DNA of 64,000 nucleotides from Pantoea sp. (GTDB taxonomy: Bacteria; Pseudomonadota; Gammaproteobacteria; Enterobacterales; Enterobacteriaceae): assembly GCF_028283705.1 (NCBI RefSeq), contig NZ_JAPWKD010000025.1, positions 1 through 64,000 on the forward strand, read 5' to 3'. Each line of letters opens with the position of its first letter. The first letter of the stretch is position 1. The notes under the pieces were generated by a model. The model was not told the DNA's origin and searched no databases. It worked only from the letters and a program-made list of their open reading frames with translations. Of the stretch, positions 1 to 7,360 are shown in pieces. The translations under genes and the position numbers were made by a program.

Positions 1-8
1 ACAGACAC

Positions 9-43
9 AAAAAAGCCCGCAAGGCTTACGCTGTGCGGGCTTT
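9..43 (-). terminator. Rho-independent terminator of ssrA
   Basis: A GC-rich inverted repeat (AAAGCCCGCA and its complement) flanks a short loop. Read on the minus strand it ends in a run of T. It lies about 45 bases beyond the mature 3' end of tmRNA, where the ssrA precursor should stop. Confidence 0.85.
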
Positions 44-86
44 CAGGACTTCTGCGGATGGCTCTGGAACCATCTTTGAAGAATTT

Positions 87-479
87 TGGTGGAGCTGGCG
101 GGAGTTGAACCCGCGTCCGAAATTACTACGCCGTTGGTACTACATGCTTAGTCCAGTCTTTACATTCGCCTGCCAGCTGCGGATGGACACGCCACTAACA
201 AACTAGCCTGATTGGATTTAACGCTTCAACCCCAGGCAAGGCATCCACGCGATCTCTTTTGGGTTTGACCTCTCTTGATCCCCGTCCTAAGAGCGGAGGC
301 TAGGGAGAGAGGGAATCTTCAGTTTATTAAGCTGATTAAGCTGCTAACGCGTAAGCGTTGTCAGCAGATTCGTAGTTTTCGTCGTTTGCGACTATTTTTT
401 TGCGGTTTTTTATCGAGGCCTACCGCACCTCGGCATGCACCTAAGGGTTCACAATCCCGTCGAATCCAGAATCAGCCCC
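87..479 (-). ncRNA. ssrA: tmRNA (ssrA)
   Basis: Transfer-messenger RNA rescues stalled ribosomes: alanylated tmRNA enters the empty A site and its internal frame adds a proteolysis tag. On the minus strand the RNA starts GGGGCUGAUUCUGGAUUCGAC and ends with the T-arm and acceptor sequence GGUUCAACUCCCGCCAGCUCCACCA-type 3' end, both nearly identical to E. coli. The CCA is genomically encoded (plus-strand tgg at 87-89). The mature length of about 393 nt exceeds the roughly 363 nt of E. coli; 21 nt of the difference lie in a longer tag frame. The gene for its partner SmpB lies immediately upstream in the same orientation. Confidence 0.97.
336..389 (-). other. tmRNA proteolysis-tag reading frame, 17 codons
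   Basis: The resume codon GCA (387-389) follows the conserved AAUAGUC determinant. The frame reads ANDENYESADNAYALAA and stops at UAA (336-338). The ends ANDENY and ALAA match the E. coli tag ANDENYALAA, but seven extra residues (ESADNAY) sit in the middle. They resemble an imperfect repeat of the DENY segment. The C-terminal ALAA degron recognised by ClpXP is intact. Confidence 0.9.
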
Positions 480-490
480 AGGAACTTTTA

Positions 491-496
491 ATTATA
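491..496 (-). promoter_or_regulatory. ssrA promoter -10 box
   Basis: The minus strand carries a consensus TATAAT, 11 bases upstream of the tmRNA 5' end. No good -35 is visible; the region at about 514-519 is weak. The promoter lies in the 43-bp gap between smpB and ssrA. Confidence 0.65.
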
Positions 497-522
497 GCAA
501 AAAAAACTGTAGATTCCATCCC

Positions 523-1005
523 TTAGCGGTTGGAATTTTTCATGATGCGCGCTTTATCCATCTTCCACTCGCGTTCTTTGATATCCTCGCGTTTGTCGTG
601 CTCTTTCTTACCGCGTGCCACACCAATCTTCAGTTTGGCCCAGGCATTTTTCCAGTAAATCGACAAGGCGACTACCGTGTAACCTTCGCGATTGACACGG
701 CCATAGAGCGAATCAAGTTCACGCTGCTTCAGCAGAAGTTTACGGTTGCGGGTTGGGTCGCACACCACATGTGTAGAGGCCACCGCCAGCGGTTGAAAAG
801 TCGAACCAAACAGATAGGCTTCGCCATCGCGCAGCAGAATATAGCTGTCGCTGATGTTGGCTTTGCCAGCGCGGAGAGATTTGACTTCCCATCCTTGCAA
901 CGACATACCCGCTTCGAACTCTTCTTCAATGAAGTATTCATGGCGAGCGCGTTTGTTGAGGGCAATAGTGGCTGAACCGGGTTTGTTAGCTTTTTTCTTT
1001 GTCAT
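523..1005 (-). CDS. smpB: SsrA-binding protein SmpB
   Basis: SmpB binds the tRNA-like domain of tmRNA and delivers it to stalled ribosomes. The 160-residue product equals the E. coli length. It has the OB-fold core with the motif HEYFIEEEFEAGMSLQGWEVKSLR (residues about 22-45) and a basic C-terminal tail (KKEHDKREDIKEREWKMDKARIM) that enters the mRNA channel. The ATG start is the usual one (MTKKKANKP). It lies directly upstream of ssrA on the same strand, so both trans-translation components are adjacent. It is divergent from ratA. Confidence 0.97.
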   Translation of the reverse strand: MTKKKANKPGSATIALNKRARHEYFIEEEFEAGMSLQGWEVKSLRAGKANISDSYILLRDGEAYLFGSTFQPLAVASTHVVCDPTRNRKLLLKQRELDSLYGRVNREGYTVVALSIYWKNAWAKLKIGVARGKKEHDKREDIKEREWKMDKARIMKNSNR

Positions 1006-1164
1006 AGTGCGGCGTAGTCTACATCACTCAGTCTGTGGACGCATCCCCTGTCCTGCGGGGCGGTAAAAAACAGGCTATTTTAGCACAGCTGGCAAAGCCG
1101 TGAATTTTTGTTTAATGGCTGAAAATGGTATTATTCAACGGTTTTGTGATGAACAGGAACCATT

Positions 1165-1599
1165 ATGGCCCAGATAAGTCGTTCAGCGCTGGTCCCCTAC
1201 AGCGCTGAGCAGATGTACCAGCTCGTGAATGATGTGGATGCTTATCCTGAATTTCTTCCGGGTTGCACCGGCAGTCGGGTGCTGGAAAACAGCGGTAATC
1301 AAATGACAGCTGCTGTCGATGTCTCCAAAGCAGGCATCAGTAAGACTTTTACTACGCGTAACACATTGACCAGCAATCAAAGCATTCATATGCAGCTGGT
1401 TGACGGTCCGTTCCGCAAGCTGACCGGGGGCTGGCACTTTACTTCACTGGGTGACGATGCTTGCAAGGTCGAGTTGAGTCTGGATTTTGAGTTCACCAAC
1501 ATGCTGGTAGAGATGGCGTTCGGCCGGGTATTTAAAGAGCTGGCTAACAATATGGTGCTGGCCTTTACTAAACGCGCCAAAGAGGTCTATCGTGCCTGA
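1165..1599 (+). CDS. ratA: RatA, START/coenzyme-Q-binding-like protein
   Basis: RatA is a START-domain (SRPBCC) protein of 144 residues. In E. coli it was described as a toxin that blocks 70S formation, and it is related to mitochondrial Coq10, so a ubiquinone-related role is also possible. The opening SRSALVPYSAEQMYQLVNDVDAYPEFLPGC is the family hallmark. The start ATG (1165) follows an AGGAACC ribosome site. It overlaps ratB by 8 bases (GTG start inside its last codons), indicating translational coupling. The gene pair is conserved next to smpB in enterobacteria. Confidence 0.9.
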   Translation: MAQISRSALVPYSAEQMYQLVNDVDAYPEFLPGCTGSRVLENSGNQMTAAVDVSKAGISKTFTTRNTLTSNQSIHMQLVDGPFRKLTGGWHFTSLGDDACKVELSLDFEFTNMLVEMAFGRVFKELANNMVLAFTKRAKEVYRA

Positions 1600-1882
1600 T
1601 ATCACGATAGAAGTTGTTTATGCCCTGCCGGACAAACAGTACCTGCGCACCGTAACGCTGGAAGAGGGTGCGACAGTGGAGGAGGCGATTAAAGCCTCAG
1701 GACTGTTATCTCTGCGCAAAGATATCGATCTGAAAACGAATAAAGTCGGTGTGTTCAGCCGCCCGGTAAAACTGGATGATACGTTGCAGGATGGCGATCG
1801 CGTGGAAATCTATCGTCCGCTGATTGCCGACCCGAAAGAGATGAGACGCCAGCGAGCGGAACGCTCAGCTGAGAAAAAATAG
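1592..1882 (+). CDS. ratB: RnfH-family ubiquitin-like protein RatB
   Basis: This 96-residue protein belongs to the RnfH/RatB family (beta-grasp fold); its biochemical role is not settled. The family signature is visible: ITIEVVYALPDKQYLRTVTLEEGATVEEAIKASG near the N terminus and RVEIYRPLIADPKEMRRQRAE near the C terminus. The start is GTG at 1592, overlapping the ratA stop. A strong bidirectional terminator follows. In E. coli the locus was called ratB because it accompanies ratA, but an antitoxin role has not been supported. Confidence 0.88.
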   Translation: MPDITIEVVYALPDKQYLRTVTLEEGATVEEAIKASGLLSLRKDIDLKTNKVGVFSRPVKLDDTLQDGDRVEIYRPLIADPKEMRRQRAERSAEKK

Positions 1883-1897
1883 CGAAATGGCAGAAAC

Positions 1898-1924
1898 AAA
1901 AAAGGCGCTCCAGGCGCCTTTTTT
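1898..1924. terminator. Bidirectional terminator between ratB and bamE
   Basis: A perfect stem AAAAAAGGCGC/GCGCCTTTTTT with a short loop separates the convergent ratB and bamE genes. It has A runs on one side and T runs on the other, so it can serve both strands. Confidence 0.9.
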
Positions 1925-1936
1925 ATTGCATCTTAC

Positions 1937-2284
1937 TTAGCCTTCGCTGCCAGTGAGACGCGGTTTGTTGTCGATGTTAGTCAGCACGCCATTGCTATCG
2001 AAAGTCAGCGTCAGCGTCTGTTGTTTCACGCTTTCATGACCGGGTTCCTGGCGGAAAACGTAGTACCAGACATTGCTACCGAAGGGATCGCGCATCATCG
2101 GGGTACCGAGGGTATACGCGACCTGCTGCTGCGTCATGCCAGTGTGGATTTTAGCCACATCATTGGCGACCAGGTAGTTCCCCTGATTGATATCAGGACG
2201 GTATACAACGCGCTCAAGGGTGGAACATCCGGCGGTCATCATCAACATTACCACTGCCGCGGCAGTCAGCATTTTACAGCGCAT
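1937..2284 (-). CDS. bamE: Outer membrane assembly lipoprotein BamE (SmpA)
   Basis: BamE is a small lipoprotein of the BAM complex, which inserts beta-barrel proteins into the outer membrane. The 115-residue precursor has a lipoprotein signal peptide ending in the lipobox MTAGC (lipidated Cys about residue 20). The mature part carries the conserved YRPDINQGNYL, GMTQQQVAYTLGTP and DPFGSNVWYYVFRQ motifs of the SmpA/OmlA fold. It is transcribed alone, with recN ending about 190 bases upstream. That 190-bp gap contains a small GCCTGC/GCAGGC palindrome (about 2358-2370) that could end recN transcription. Confidence 0.95.
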   Translation of the reverse strand: MRCKMLTAAAVVMLMMTAGCSTLERVVYRPDINQGNYLVANDVAKIHTGMTQQQVAYTLGTPMMRDPFGSNVWYYVFRQEPGHESVKQQTLTLTFDSNGVLTNIDNKPRLTGSEG

Positions 2285-2472
2285 CTCTACATTCCTTTTC
2301 TGGGGCCAAACGCCTTTTCATCAGGCTGTTTTTTTGCCATCAAATTCTGAACTCTGCCTGCGGCAGGCTTTATTACTCTGGCGACATAAGTGCCGATGAT
2401 AATAAACCTTTTCGCTATTGGAAACCTCTACAGAGCAAGCATATGACCATCGGGCCGGAAAAAAGTGCGGTA

Positions 2473-4134
2473 TCAGGCTGCTAAAAGTTCTTTTGCGTTC
2501 GCCAGCGTGTTGCGTGTCACTTCACTACCGCCCAGCAGCCGTGCCAGTTCCTGCAGGCGTGCACGTTTATCAAGCGGTTGCATGTGCGTTTCTGTCATTG
2601 CACCATCCGTTTCTTTGCTGACGAAGAAATGTTGATGACCACAACCGGCAACCTGTGGCAAGTGCGTCACGCACATCACCTGGGTTGATTCACCCAACTG
2701 ACGTAACATCTGGCCGACAACGGCAGCTGTCGGGCCACTGATACCAACATCCACTTCATCAAAGATCATTGCCGGAGTTTCCATTTTCTGCGCAGTAATG
2801 ACCTGAATTGCCAGCGCGATACGCGACAATTCACCCCCTGATGCCACTTTCCCGAGCGGCTGCAATGGCTGGCCAGGGTTAGTCGTCACGCGAAAATCAA
2901 TGCGGCTGGCTCCTTCGGCAGTCAGCTGCTCCGGGTTGAATTCCAGCACAATCGCGAATTCACCGTGCGGCATTGCCAGCATGCGCATGCTTTGGGTGAT
3001 TAACCGGGTCAGTTCCTGTGCTGCAACCTCACGTTGCTGATGCAGCAGCGTGGCGCTCGCCAGTGCTTCGTGATGATGTGCAGCGACAGCAGTCTGTAAT
3101 GTCTCCTGATCGCTTTCCTGCTGAGAGAGTTGTTCGGCTTCATCCAGCAGTTGCTGATACAACACGGGCAGCGCTTCGGGTGTGACATGATGCTTGCGTG
3201 CCAGTGCGATCTGGCGCGACAGGCGTTGCTCCAGTTCGTGCAGACGATTGGGATCGAGATCGAGGCGGTCGCAATAGTGGCGCAGTTCATCGCTGGCCTC
3301 ACTCAACTGGATTGCTGCTTCTTCCAGCAGATTAAATACGCCACCGACTTTATCATCCAGCGTGACCAGTTCGCTCAGCATCTGACGTGCGCTATACAGC
3401 AGACTTTGCATATTGGTGTCTTCGCTGTCGGCCAGAATCTGCAAGGCCTGCTGGCTGGTCGAGAGCAACTGACCACTGTTGGCGAGACGTTTATATTCTT
3501 CGTCGATTTGCTCAAACTCACCGGGTTGCGGTGCAAACTCATTCAACTCTTTCAACTGGTACTGCAACAGCTCGCGGCGTGCTTCCCGCTCCTGGGAGAG
3601 TTGCTGATGCTGGGCCAGTGCACGGCAGCTTTGATGCCAGTGTTGATAGTGGGTACGCATCTTGACCAGCAGAGCATCGTGTGCAGCATAAGCATCGAGC
3701 AGATGCTTTTGATGTTCGGGTTTGAGCAACAGTTGGTGGGCATGCTGGCCATGAATCTGAATCAACAACTGACCCAGTTCACGTAGTTGAGAAAGTGGGA
3801 CCGACGTGCCGTTGATAAAACCGCGTGACCGGCCATCGGCACTGATCACGCGGCGTAACAGGCATTCATTGCCGTCATCCAGTTGATTTTCCACCAGCCA
3901 GCGTTGGGCAGACGGTGAGGCTTTCAGCTGAAAGCGTGCACAAATATCCGCACGATTCGCTCCCTGACGCACCATATCTGCTTCGGCACGACCACCAAGG
4001 CACAAGCCAAGCGCATCAATTGCGATGGATTTTCCTGCGCCGGTTTCACCTGTGATCGCTGTCATGCCACGGTGAAAATCGATTTCCAGTTCACGAACGA
4101 TAGCAAAATTACTGATGGTAAGTTGTGCCAGCAT
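2473..4134 (-). CDS. recN: DNA repair protein RecN
   Basis: RecN is an SMC-like ATPase that acts in recombinational repair of double-strand breaks. The 553-residue product, starting MLAQLTISNFAIVREL at 4134, equals the E. coli length. An in-frame upstream ATG (4233) exists, but it would place the SOS operators inside the gene, so it is rejected. Walker A is GETGAGKS (29-36), a long coiled-coil region fills the middle, and the ABC signature (VASGGELSRIALA) and Walker B (AMIFDEVDVGISG) lie near the C terminus. Two LexA boxes lie immediately upstream, predicting strong SOS induction. Confidence 0.97.
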   Translation of the reverse strand: MLAQLTISNFAIVRELEIDFHRGMTAITGETGAGKSIAIDALGLCLGGRAEADMVRQGANRADICARFQLKASPSAQRWLVENQLDDGNECLLRRVISADGRSRGFINGTSVPLSQLRELGQLLIQIHGQHAHQLLLKPEHQKHLLDAYAAHDALLVKMRTHYQHWHQSCRALAQHQQLSQEREARRELLQYQLKELNEFAPQPGEFEQIDEEYKRLANSGQLLSTSQQALQILADSEDTNMQSLLYSARQMLSELVTLDDKVGGVFNLLEEAAIQLSEASDELRHYCDRLDLDPNRLHELEQRLSRQIALARKHHVTPEALPVLYQQLLDEAEQLSQQESDQETLQTAVAAHHHEALASATLLHQQREVAAQELTRLITQSMRMLAMPHGEFAIVLEFNPEQLTAEGASRIDFRVTTNPGQPLQPLGKVASGGELSRIALAIQVITAQKMETPAMIFDEVDVGISGPTAAVVGQMLRQLGESTQVMCVTHLPQVAGCGHQHFFVSKETDGAMTETHMQPLDKRARLQELARLLGGSEVTRNTLANAKELLAA

Positions 4135-4140
4135 AAATTC

Positions 4141-4160
4141 ACCTGTATAGAAAAACAGAT
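4141..4160 (-). promoter_or_regulatory. LexA box proximal to recN
   Basis: CTG(N10)CAG palindrome (plus-strand CTG at 4143-4145, CAG at 4156-4158) with AT-rich centre, 7 bases upstream of the recN ATG. It matches the enterobacterial SOS box. Confidence 0.8.
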
Positions 4161-4180
4161 ATGGTTTTTCATACAGTATA

Positions 4181-4200
4181 AACTGGTTTTTTATCCAGTA
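4181..4200 (-). promoter_or_regulatory. LexA box distal to recN, in the promoter spacer
   Basis: CTGG(N8)CCAG palindrome (4183-4198) lies 40 bases from the first box and just after the nadK stop codon. On the minus strand a TTTACT/TATACT promoter with 16-bp spacing straddles it, so bound LexA would occlude RNA polymerase. Confidence 0.85.
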
Positions 4201-4207
4201 AAGTGGT

Positions 4208-5086
4208 TCAGAACAATTTTTTTGACCAGCCAAGCTTTGAGCTTAACGTATTAAAATAATTGTAATTTTTAGGGTGAATTAGATTGAGGTGATGGGTGCT
4301 GCGGCGAATCAACACATCTTCACCCTCCTGAATCGGCAATGCAATCTGGCTATCGCAGCTGATCTCCAAATCGTTGCGGCGTGAGGAGAAACGCAGGCGA
4401 ATGGTACTGTTACTGTTGATCACCAGCGGACGCGCAGATAGAGTATGCGGGAACATCGGTACCAGCACGATAGCTTCCAGCGAAGGTGTCAGAATCGGGC
4501 CACCAGCGGAGAGTGAATAAGCGGTTGACCCCGTCGGTGTGGAGATAATCAGGCCATCGGAACGTTGCGAGAAGGCAAAAACCTCATCGATATAGACTTC
4601 AAATTCAATCATATGCGCTACTTTTCCCGGATGCAGAACCACTTCATTAATGGCGCTACCAATACGCGGTGAGCAATCTTCTTTGCATACCTGCGCTTCC
4701 AGTAAAAAACGGCTTTCGACGAAATAATCGCCTTGCAGTACATCATCCAGCTGTTGCTGGGCGTTGTCTGGATCGAGATCGGTCAGAAAACCCAGATTTC
4801 CACGGTTAATACCAATCACTTTGATATCGTAACGGGCCAGCACGCGCGCGGCTCCGAGCATGTTGCCGTCGCCACCGACCACGACAGCCAGGTCGGCCTG
4901 CTGGCCAATTTCCGCCAGCGTGCCGGTTTGCACATTTTTCAGTGCCAGTTCGCGCGCAATTTGCTGCTCAACAATCACCTTATAGCCTTTTGCTGTCAGC
5001 CAGCGCCACAGCATTTCATGGGTAGTTAACGCAGTAGGATGGCGGGGATGGCCGACGATCCCAATGCAGTTAAAGTGTTTGTTCAT
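4208..5086 (-). CDS. nadK: NAD kinase
   Basis: NadK phosphorylates NAD+ to NADP+ using ATP. The 292-residue length equals E. coli NadK. The catalytic GGDGN motif is at residues 71-75 (Asp73), followed by the second family motif NEVVLHPGKVAHMIEFEVYID and the glycine-rich SDGLIISTPTGSTAYSLSAGGPI. It is cytosolic. The gene ends 8 bases before the distal recN LexA box, so recN can be read both from its own promoter and from nadK. It is divergent from grpE. Confidence 0.97.
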   Translation of the reverse strand: MNKHFNCIGIVGHPRHPTALTTHEMLWRWLTAKGYKVIVEQQIARELALKNVQTGTLAEIGQQADLAVVVGGDGNMLGAARVLARYDIKVIGINRGNLGFLTDLDPDNAQQQLDDVLQGDYFVESRFLLEAQVCKEDCSPRIGSAINEVVLHPGKVAHMIEFEVYIDEVFAFSQRSDGLIISTPTGSTAYSLSAGGPILTPSLEAIVLVPMFPHTLSARPLVINSNSTIRLRFSSRRNDLEISCDSQIALPIQEGEDVLIRRSTHHLNLIHPKNYNYFNTLSSKLGWSKKLF

Positions 5087-5138
5087 TTGCGCTCGTATTC
5101 CTCATAAGCCAAAACGGCCAGGCAATGTGATGGGTTCC

Positions 5139-5167
5139 CTTGAAACCGTCAAACTGATCCCCATAAT
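5139..5167 (+). promoter_or_regulatory. Sigma-32 heat-shock promoter of grpE
   Basis: CTTGAAA (5139-5145), a 13-bp spacer and CCCCATAAT (5159-5167) match the RpoH consensus (CTTGAAA / CCCCATNT) almost perfectly. The promoter lies about 45 bases before the grpE start and divergent from nadK. Confidence 0.92.
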
Positions 5168-5209
5168 AAGCGAACCAGCGAGATGAATGTGCAAAACGCG
5201 GAGAAATTC

Positions 5210-5788
5210 ATGAGTAGTAAAGAACAGAACACCCCAAACGAGCAAGTCTCAGACGAAATTCAACAGGATCAACAGCACTTGGACGCAGAGACGGCAGCTG
5301 AGGTGGATCCGCGTGATGAACGCATCGCGCAACTGGAAGCTGAATTAGCTCAGTCGCAGTCCGGTGTGCGTGAAGCACAACTGCGTGCGCAGGCGGAAAT
5401 CGAAAACATCCGTCGCCGTACTGAAATGGATGTGGAAAAAGCGCACAAATTTGCGCTGGAAAAATTTGCCAACGAGCTGCTGCCGGTCATCGATAGCCTC
5501 GAGCGTGCGCTGGAAGTGGCGGACAAAGAGAATTCTGAACTGGCATCAATGATTGAAGGCATCGAGCTGACGCTGAAATCACTGCTGGGTGCGGTGCGTA
5601 AATTCGGCGTGGAGGTGGTAGGCGAGACCAATGTGCCTTTCAACCCGGATGTGCATCAGGCGATGTCGATGATGGAATCCGAAGAAGTGGCACCTAATCA
5701 CGTGATGATGGTGATGCAGCGTGGTTATACGCTGAACGGCCGCTTGCTACGTCCGGCGATGGTTGCGGTAGCAAAAGCGAAAAGCTGA
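5210..5788 (+). CDS. grpE: Nucleotide exchange factor GrpE
   Basis: GrpE is the nucleotide-exchange factor of the DnaK chaperone and also a thermosensor. The 192-residue reading starts at ATG 5210 (MSSKEQNTPNEQ), the E. coli start, preceded by GGAG; an in-frame ATG at 5183 would add nine residues. The acidic disordered N terminus is followed by a long dimerising helix (RIAQLEAELAQSQSG...AEIENIRRRTEMDVEKAHKFALEKF) and the C-terminal beta domain ending YTLNGRLLRPAMVAVAKAKS. A near-perfect sigma-32 promoter precedes it and a terminator follows. Confidence 0.96.
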   Translation: MSSKEQNTPNEQVSDEIQQDQQHLDAETAAEVDPRDERIAQLEAELAQSQSGVREAQLRAQAEIENIRRRTEMDVEKAHKFALEKFANELLPVIDSLERALEVADKENSELASMIEGIELTLKSLLGAVRKFGVEVVGETNVPFNPDVHQAMSMMESEEVAPNHVMMVMQRGYTLNGRLLRPAMVAVAKAKS

Positions 5789-5804
5789 TTTGCTGCTTAA
5801 TCAC

Positions 5805-5829
5805 AAACGGCCGCCTTATGCGGCCGTTT
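5805..5829. terminator. Terminator between grpE and ung
   Basis: AAACGGCCGC/GCGGCCGTTT stem with a four-to-five-base loop between convergent grpE and ung. The T tract is short (TTTGCGTTT), so efficiency is uncertain. Confidence 0.75.
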
Positions 5830-5834
5830 GCGTT

Positions 5835-6512
5835 TCAGGGCAACACCGGTGTCCAGTCAATAACGGGTTTCCCGGCCTGATTCAGCAAGGTGTTGGTCTG
5901 CGAAAAATGACGGCTGCCAAAAAAGCCCCGATGGGCGGACAGCGGTGAAGGATGCGGCGCTTTCAGAACATGATGACGCTGGCGATCAATGATGCTGCCT
6001 TTCTTTTGCGCATGCGAACCCCACAGCAGAAAAATCACCCCTTCGCGATGCTGGTTAATTGCGCTGATCACGTTGTCAGTAAAGGTTTCCCAGCCAAAGC
6101 GCGCATGTGAATGTGCCTGTCCTGCTTCCACTGTCAGCACCGTGTTGAGCAACATCACGCCTTGTTTTGCCCAGCTCTCCAGAAAGCCATGCTGAGGGCG
6201 AACAAATCCTGGTATATCCTGCTCCAGCTCTTTATACATATTTAGCAGCGAGGGGGGGATGGCTACGCCCGGTAGTACGGAAAAAGCCAGTCCGTGAGCC
6301 TGATTGGGGCCGTGATAAGGGTCCTGGCCCAATATCACTACCTTGATGTCCCCTAACTCGGTCAGGCGAAAGGCATTGAACACATCTTTTTGCGGCGGAT
6401 AGACCGTTTTACCCGCAGCGCGCTCACTGGCGACCGCCTTCAGGGTCTCCACAAAGTAAAGTTTCTCTTTCTCTTCAGCCAGCACATCGTGCCAGGTCAG
6501 CTTCTCGGTCAT
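5835..6512 (-). CDS. ung: Uracil-DNA glycosylase
   Basis: Ung removes uracil from DNA, the first step of base excision repair. The family-1 motifs are complete: the water-activating loop GQDPYHGP (Asp and His at about residues 64 and 67), the ASWAKQGVMLLNTVLTV segment, and the DNA-intercalating HPSPLSAHRGFFG loop. Two adjacent ATG codons are available. The second (6512) gives 225 residues, aligns with the E. coli N terminus and is better spaced from the AGGGAG ribosome site. It is convergent with grpE and divergent from grcA. Confidence 0.96.
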   Translation of the reverse strand: MTEKLTWHDVLAEEKEKLYFVETLKAVASERAAGKTVYPPQKDVFNAFRLTELGDIKVVILGQDPYHGPNQAHGLAFSVLPGVAIPPSLLNMYKELEQDIPGFVRPQHGFLESWAKQGVMLLNTVLTVEAGQAHSHARFGWETFTDNVISAINQHREGVIFLLWGSHAQKKGSIIDRQRHHVLKAPHPSPLSAHRGFFGSRHFSQTNTLLNQAGKPVIDWTPVLP

Positions 6513-6669
6513 CATGGACTCCCTGCCAAAAAATTGCGCCTAGCTTAACGCGTCCGGGCGGGGAGCAGAAGGCCAAAAATAATTTGATAATTTACAAAAA
6601 AACTTAAAACGTAAACCTGTTATAAAACAACTTTTTAGTTTTTGCTGGCGCCAGGGGGCCTGGTTGAAA

Positions 6670-6711
6670 TTGATGCAGGTCAAAACAGCTCATTTCTGTC
6701 AATGATATACC
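6670..6711 (+). promoter_or_regulatory. FNR site and -10 element of grcA
   Basis: TTGAT-GCAG-GTCAA (6670-6683) matches the FNR consensus TTGAT-N4-ATCAA at nine of ten positions. A TATACC -10 at 6706-6711 would put the start near 6718, centring FNR close to -41.5, the class II activation position. E. coli yfiD/grcA is known to be FNR-activated. Confidence 0.75.
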
Positions 6712-6778
6712 TGAGCATCAAAGATTTTCGAAAACCGCGCTGTTCAACCGTGGCAGCGCCTGGACCTGGAGGCCATGT

Positions 6779-7162
6779 ATGATTACCGGTATTCAAATTA
6801 CTAAAACCAATAATCCGCAGCTGCTGAATTCTTTCTGGCTGCTGGACGATGAAAAATCTGAAGCACGTTGCCTGTGTGCAAAAGGTGATTTTGCTGAAGA
6901 TCAGGTGGTTGCCATCAGCGATCTGGGTGAAATTGCTTACCGCGAAATTCCGGTGGAGCAGAAACCACAGGTACGTATCGAGGGCGGCCAGCATCTGAAT
7001 GTTAACGTTTTGCGTCGTGAAACGCTGGAAGATGCGGTGAAACACCCGGAAAAATATCCGCAGCTGACCATTCGCGTATCAGGTTATGCAGTACGTTTTA
7101 ATGCGCTGACACCGGAACAACAGCGTGATGTTATCACCCGTACTTTCACTGAAAGCCTGTAA
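6779..7162 (+). CDS. grcA: Autonomous glycyl radical cofactor GrcA (YfiD)
   Basis: GrcA is a 127-residue replacement for the C-terminal radical domain of pyruvate formate-lyase, restoring activity after oxygen damage. The glycyl-radical motif RVSGYAVRFN is intact, with the radical glycine at residue 102. The C-terminal half (EGGQHLNVNVLRRETLEDAVKHPEKYPQLTIRVSGYAVRFN) is nearly identical to E. coli YfiD, while the N-terminal half is more divergent. It is monocistronic, with an FNR site upstream and a strong terminator downstream, which fits anaerobic or low-pH induction. Confidence 0.97.
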   Translation: MITGIQITKTNNPQLLNSFWLLDDEKSEARCLCAKGDFAEDQVVAISDLGEIAYREIPVEQKPQVRIEGGQHLNVNVLRRETLEDAVKHPEKYPQLTIRVSGYAVRFNALTPEQQRDVITRTFTESL

Positions 7163-7207
7163 CTGCGGCTTTTTTGCATAACTGACGAAAAGACACACAG
7201 CAATCCA

Positions 7208-7240
7208 GGCCGTACCGGTGCTTACCGGTACGGCTTTTTT
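7208..7240 (+). terminator. Terminator of grcA
   Basis: GCCGTACCGG/CCGGTACGGC ten-base stem, six-base loop, followed by TTTTTT. Confidence 0.92.
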
Positions 7241-7313
7241 GTATTTAATTTTTTAGCTTCGTAACACCAGAGTGAAAAGGGGAGCGAAATGGGAATTTTT
7301 GGCAGTTAAACAT

Positions 7314-7345
7314 AAAAAAATCGCCTCACAGGAGGCGATTTTTTT
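7314..7345. terminator. Bidirectional terminator at the srmB 3' end
   Basis: AAAAAAATCGCCTC/GAGGCGATTTTTTT stem-loop between convergent grcA and srmB; A and T runs flank both arms. Confidence 0.92.
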
Positions 7346-7360
7346 GGTTAGTGTGCTGAT

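Noticed and set aside
275..526. 83-codon frame across ssrA on the plus strand
   Set aside because: It covers the tmRNA gene, whose RNA identity is certain; the peptide is basic and unlike any protein.
3130..3786. 218-codon open frame antisense to recN
   Set aside because: It is a frame shadow in GC-rich coding DNA: no recognisable domain, low-complexity Leu/Gln content, and recN on the other strand is unambiguous.
4135..4233. Upstream in-frame start for recN giving 586 residues
   Set aside because: It would include both LexA boxes in coding sequence and adds 33 residues absent from E. coli RecN, whose length matches the 4134 start.
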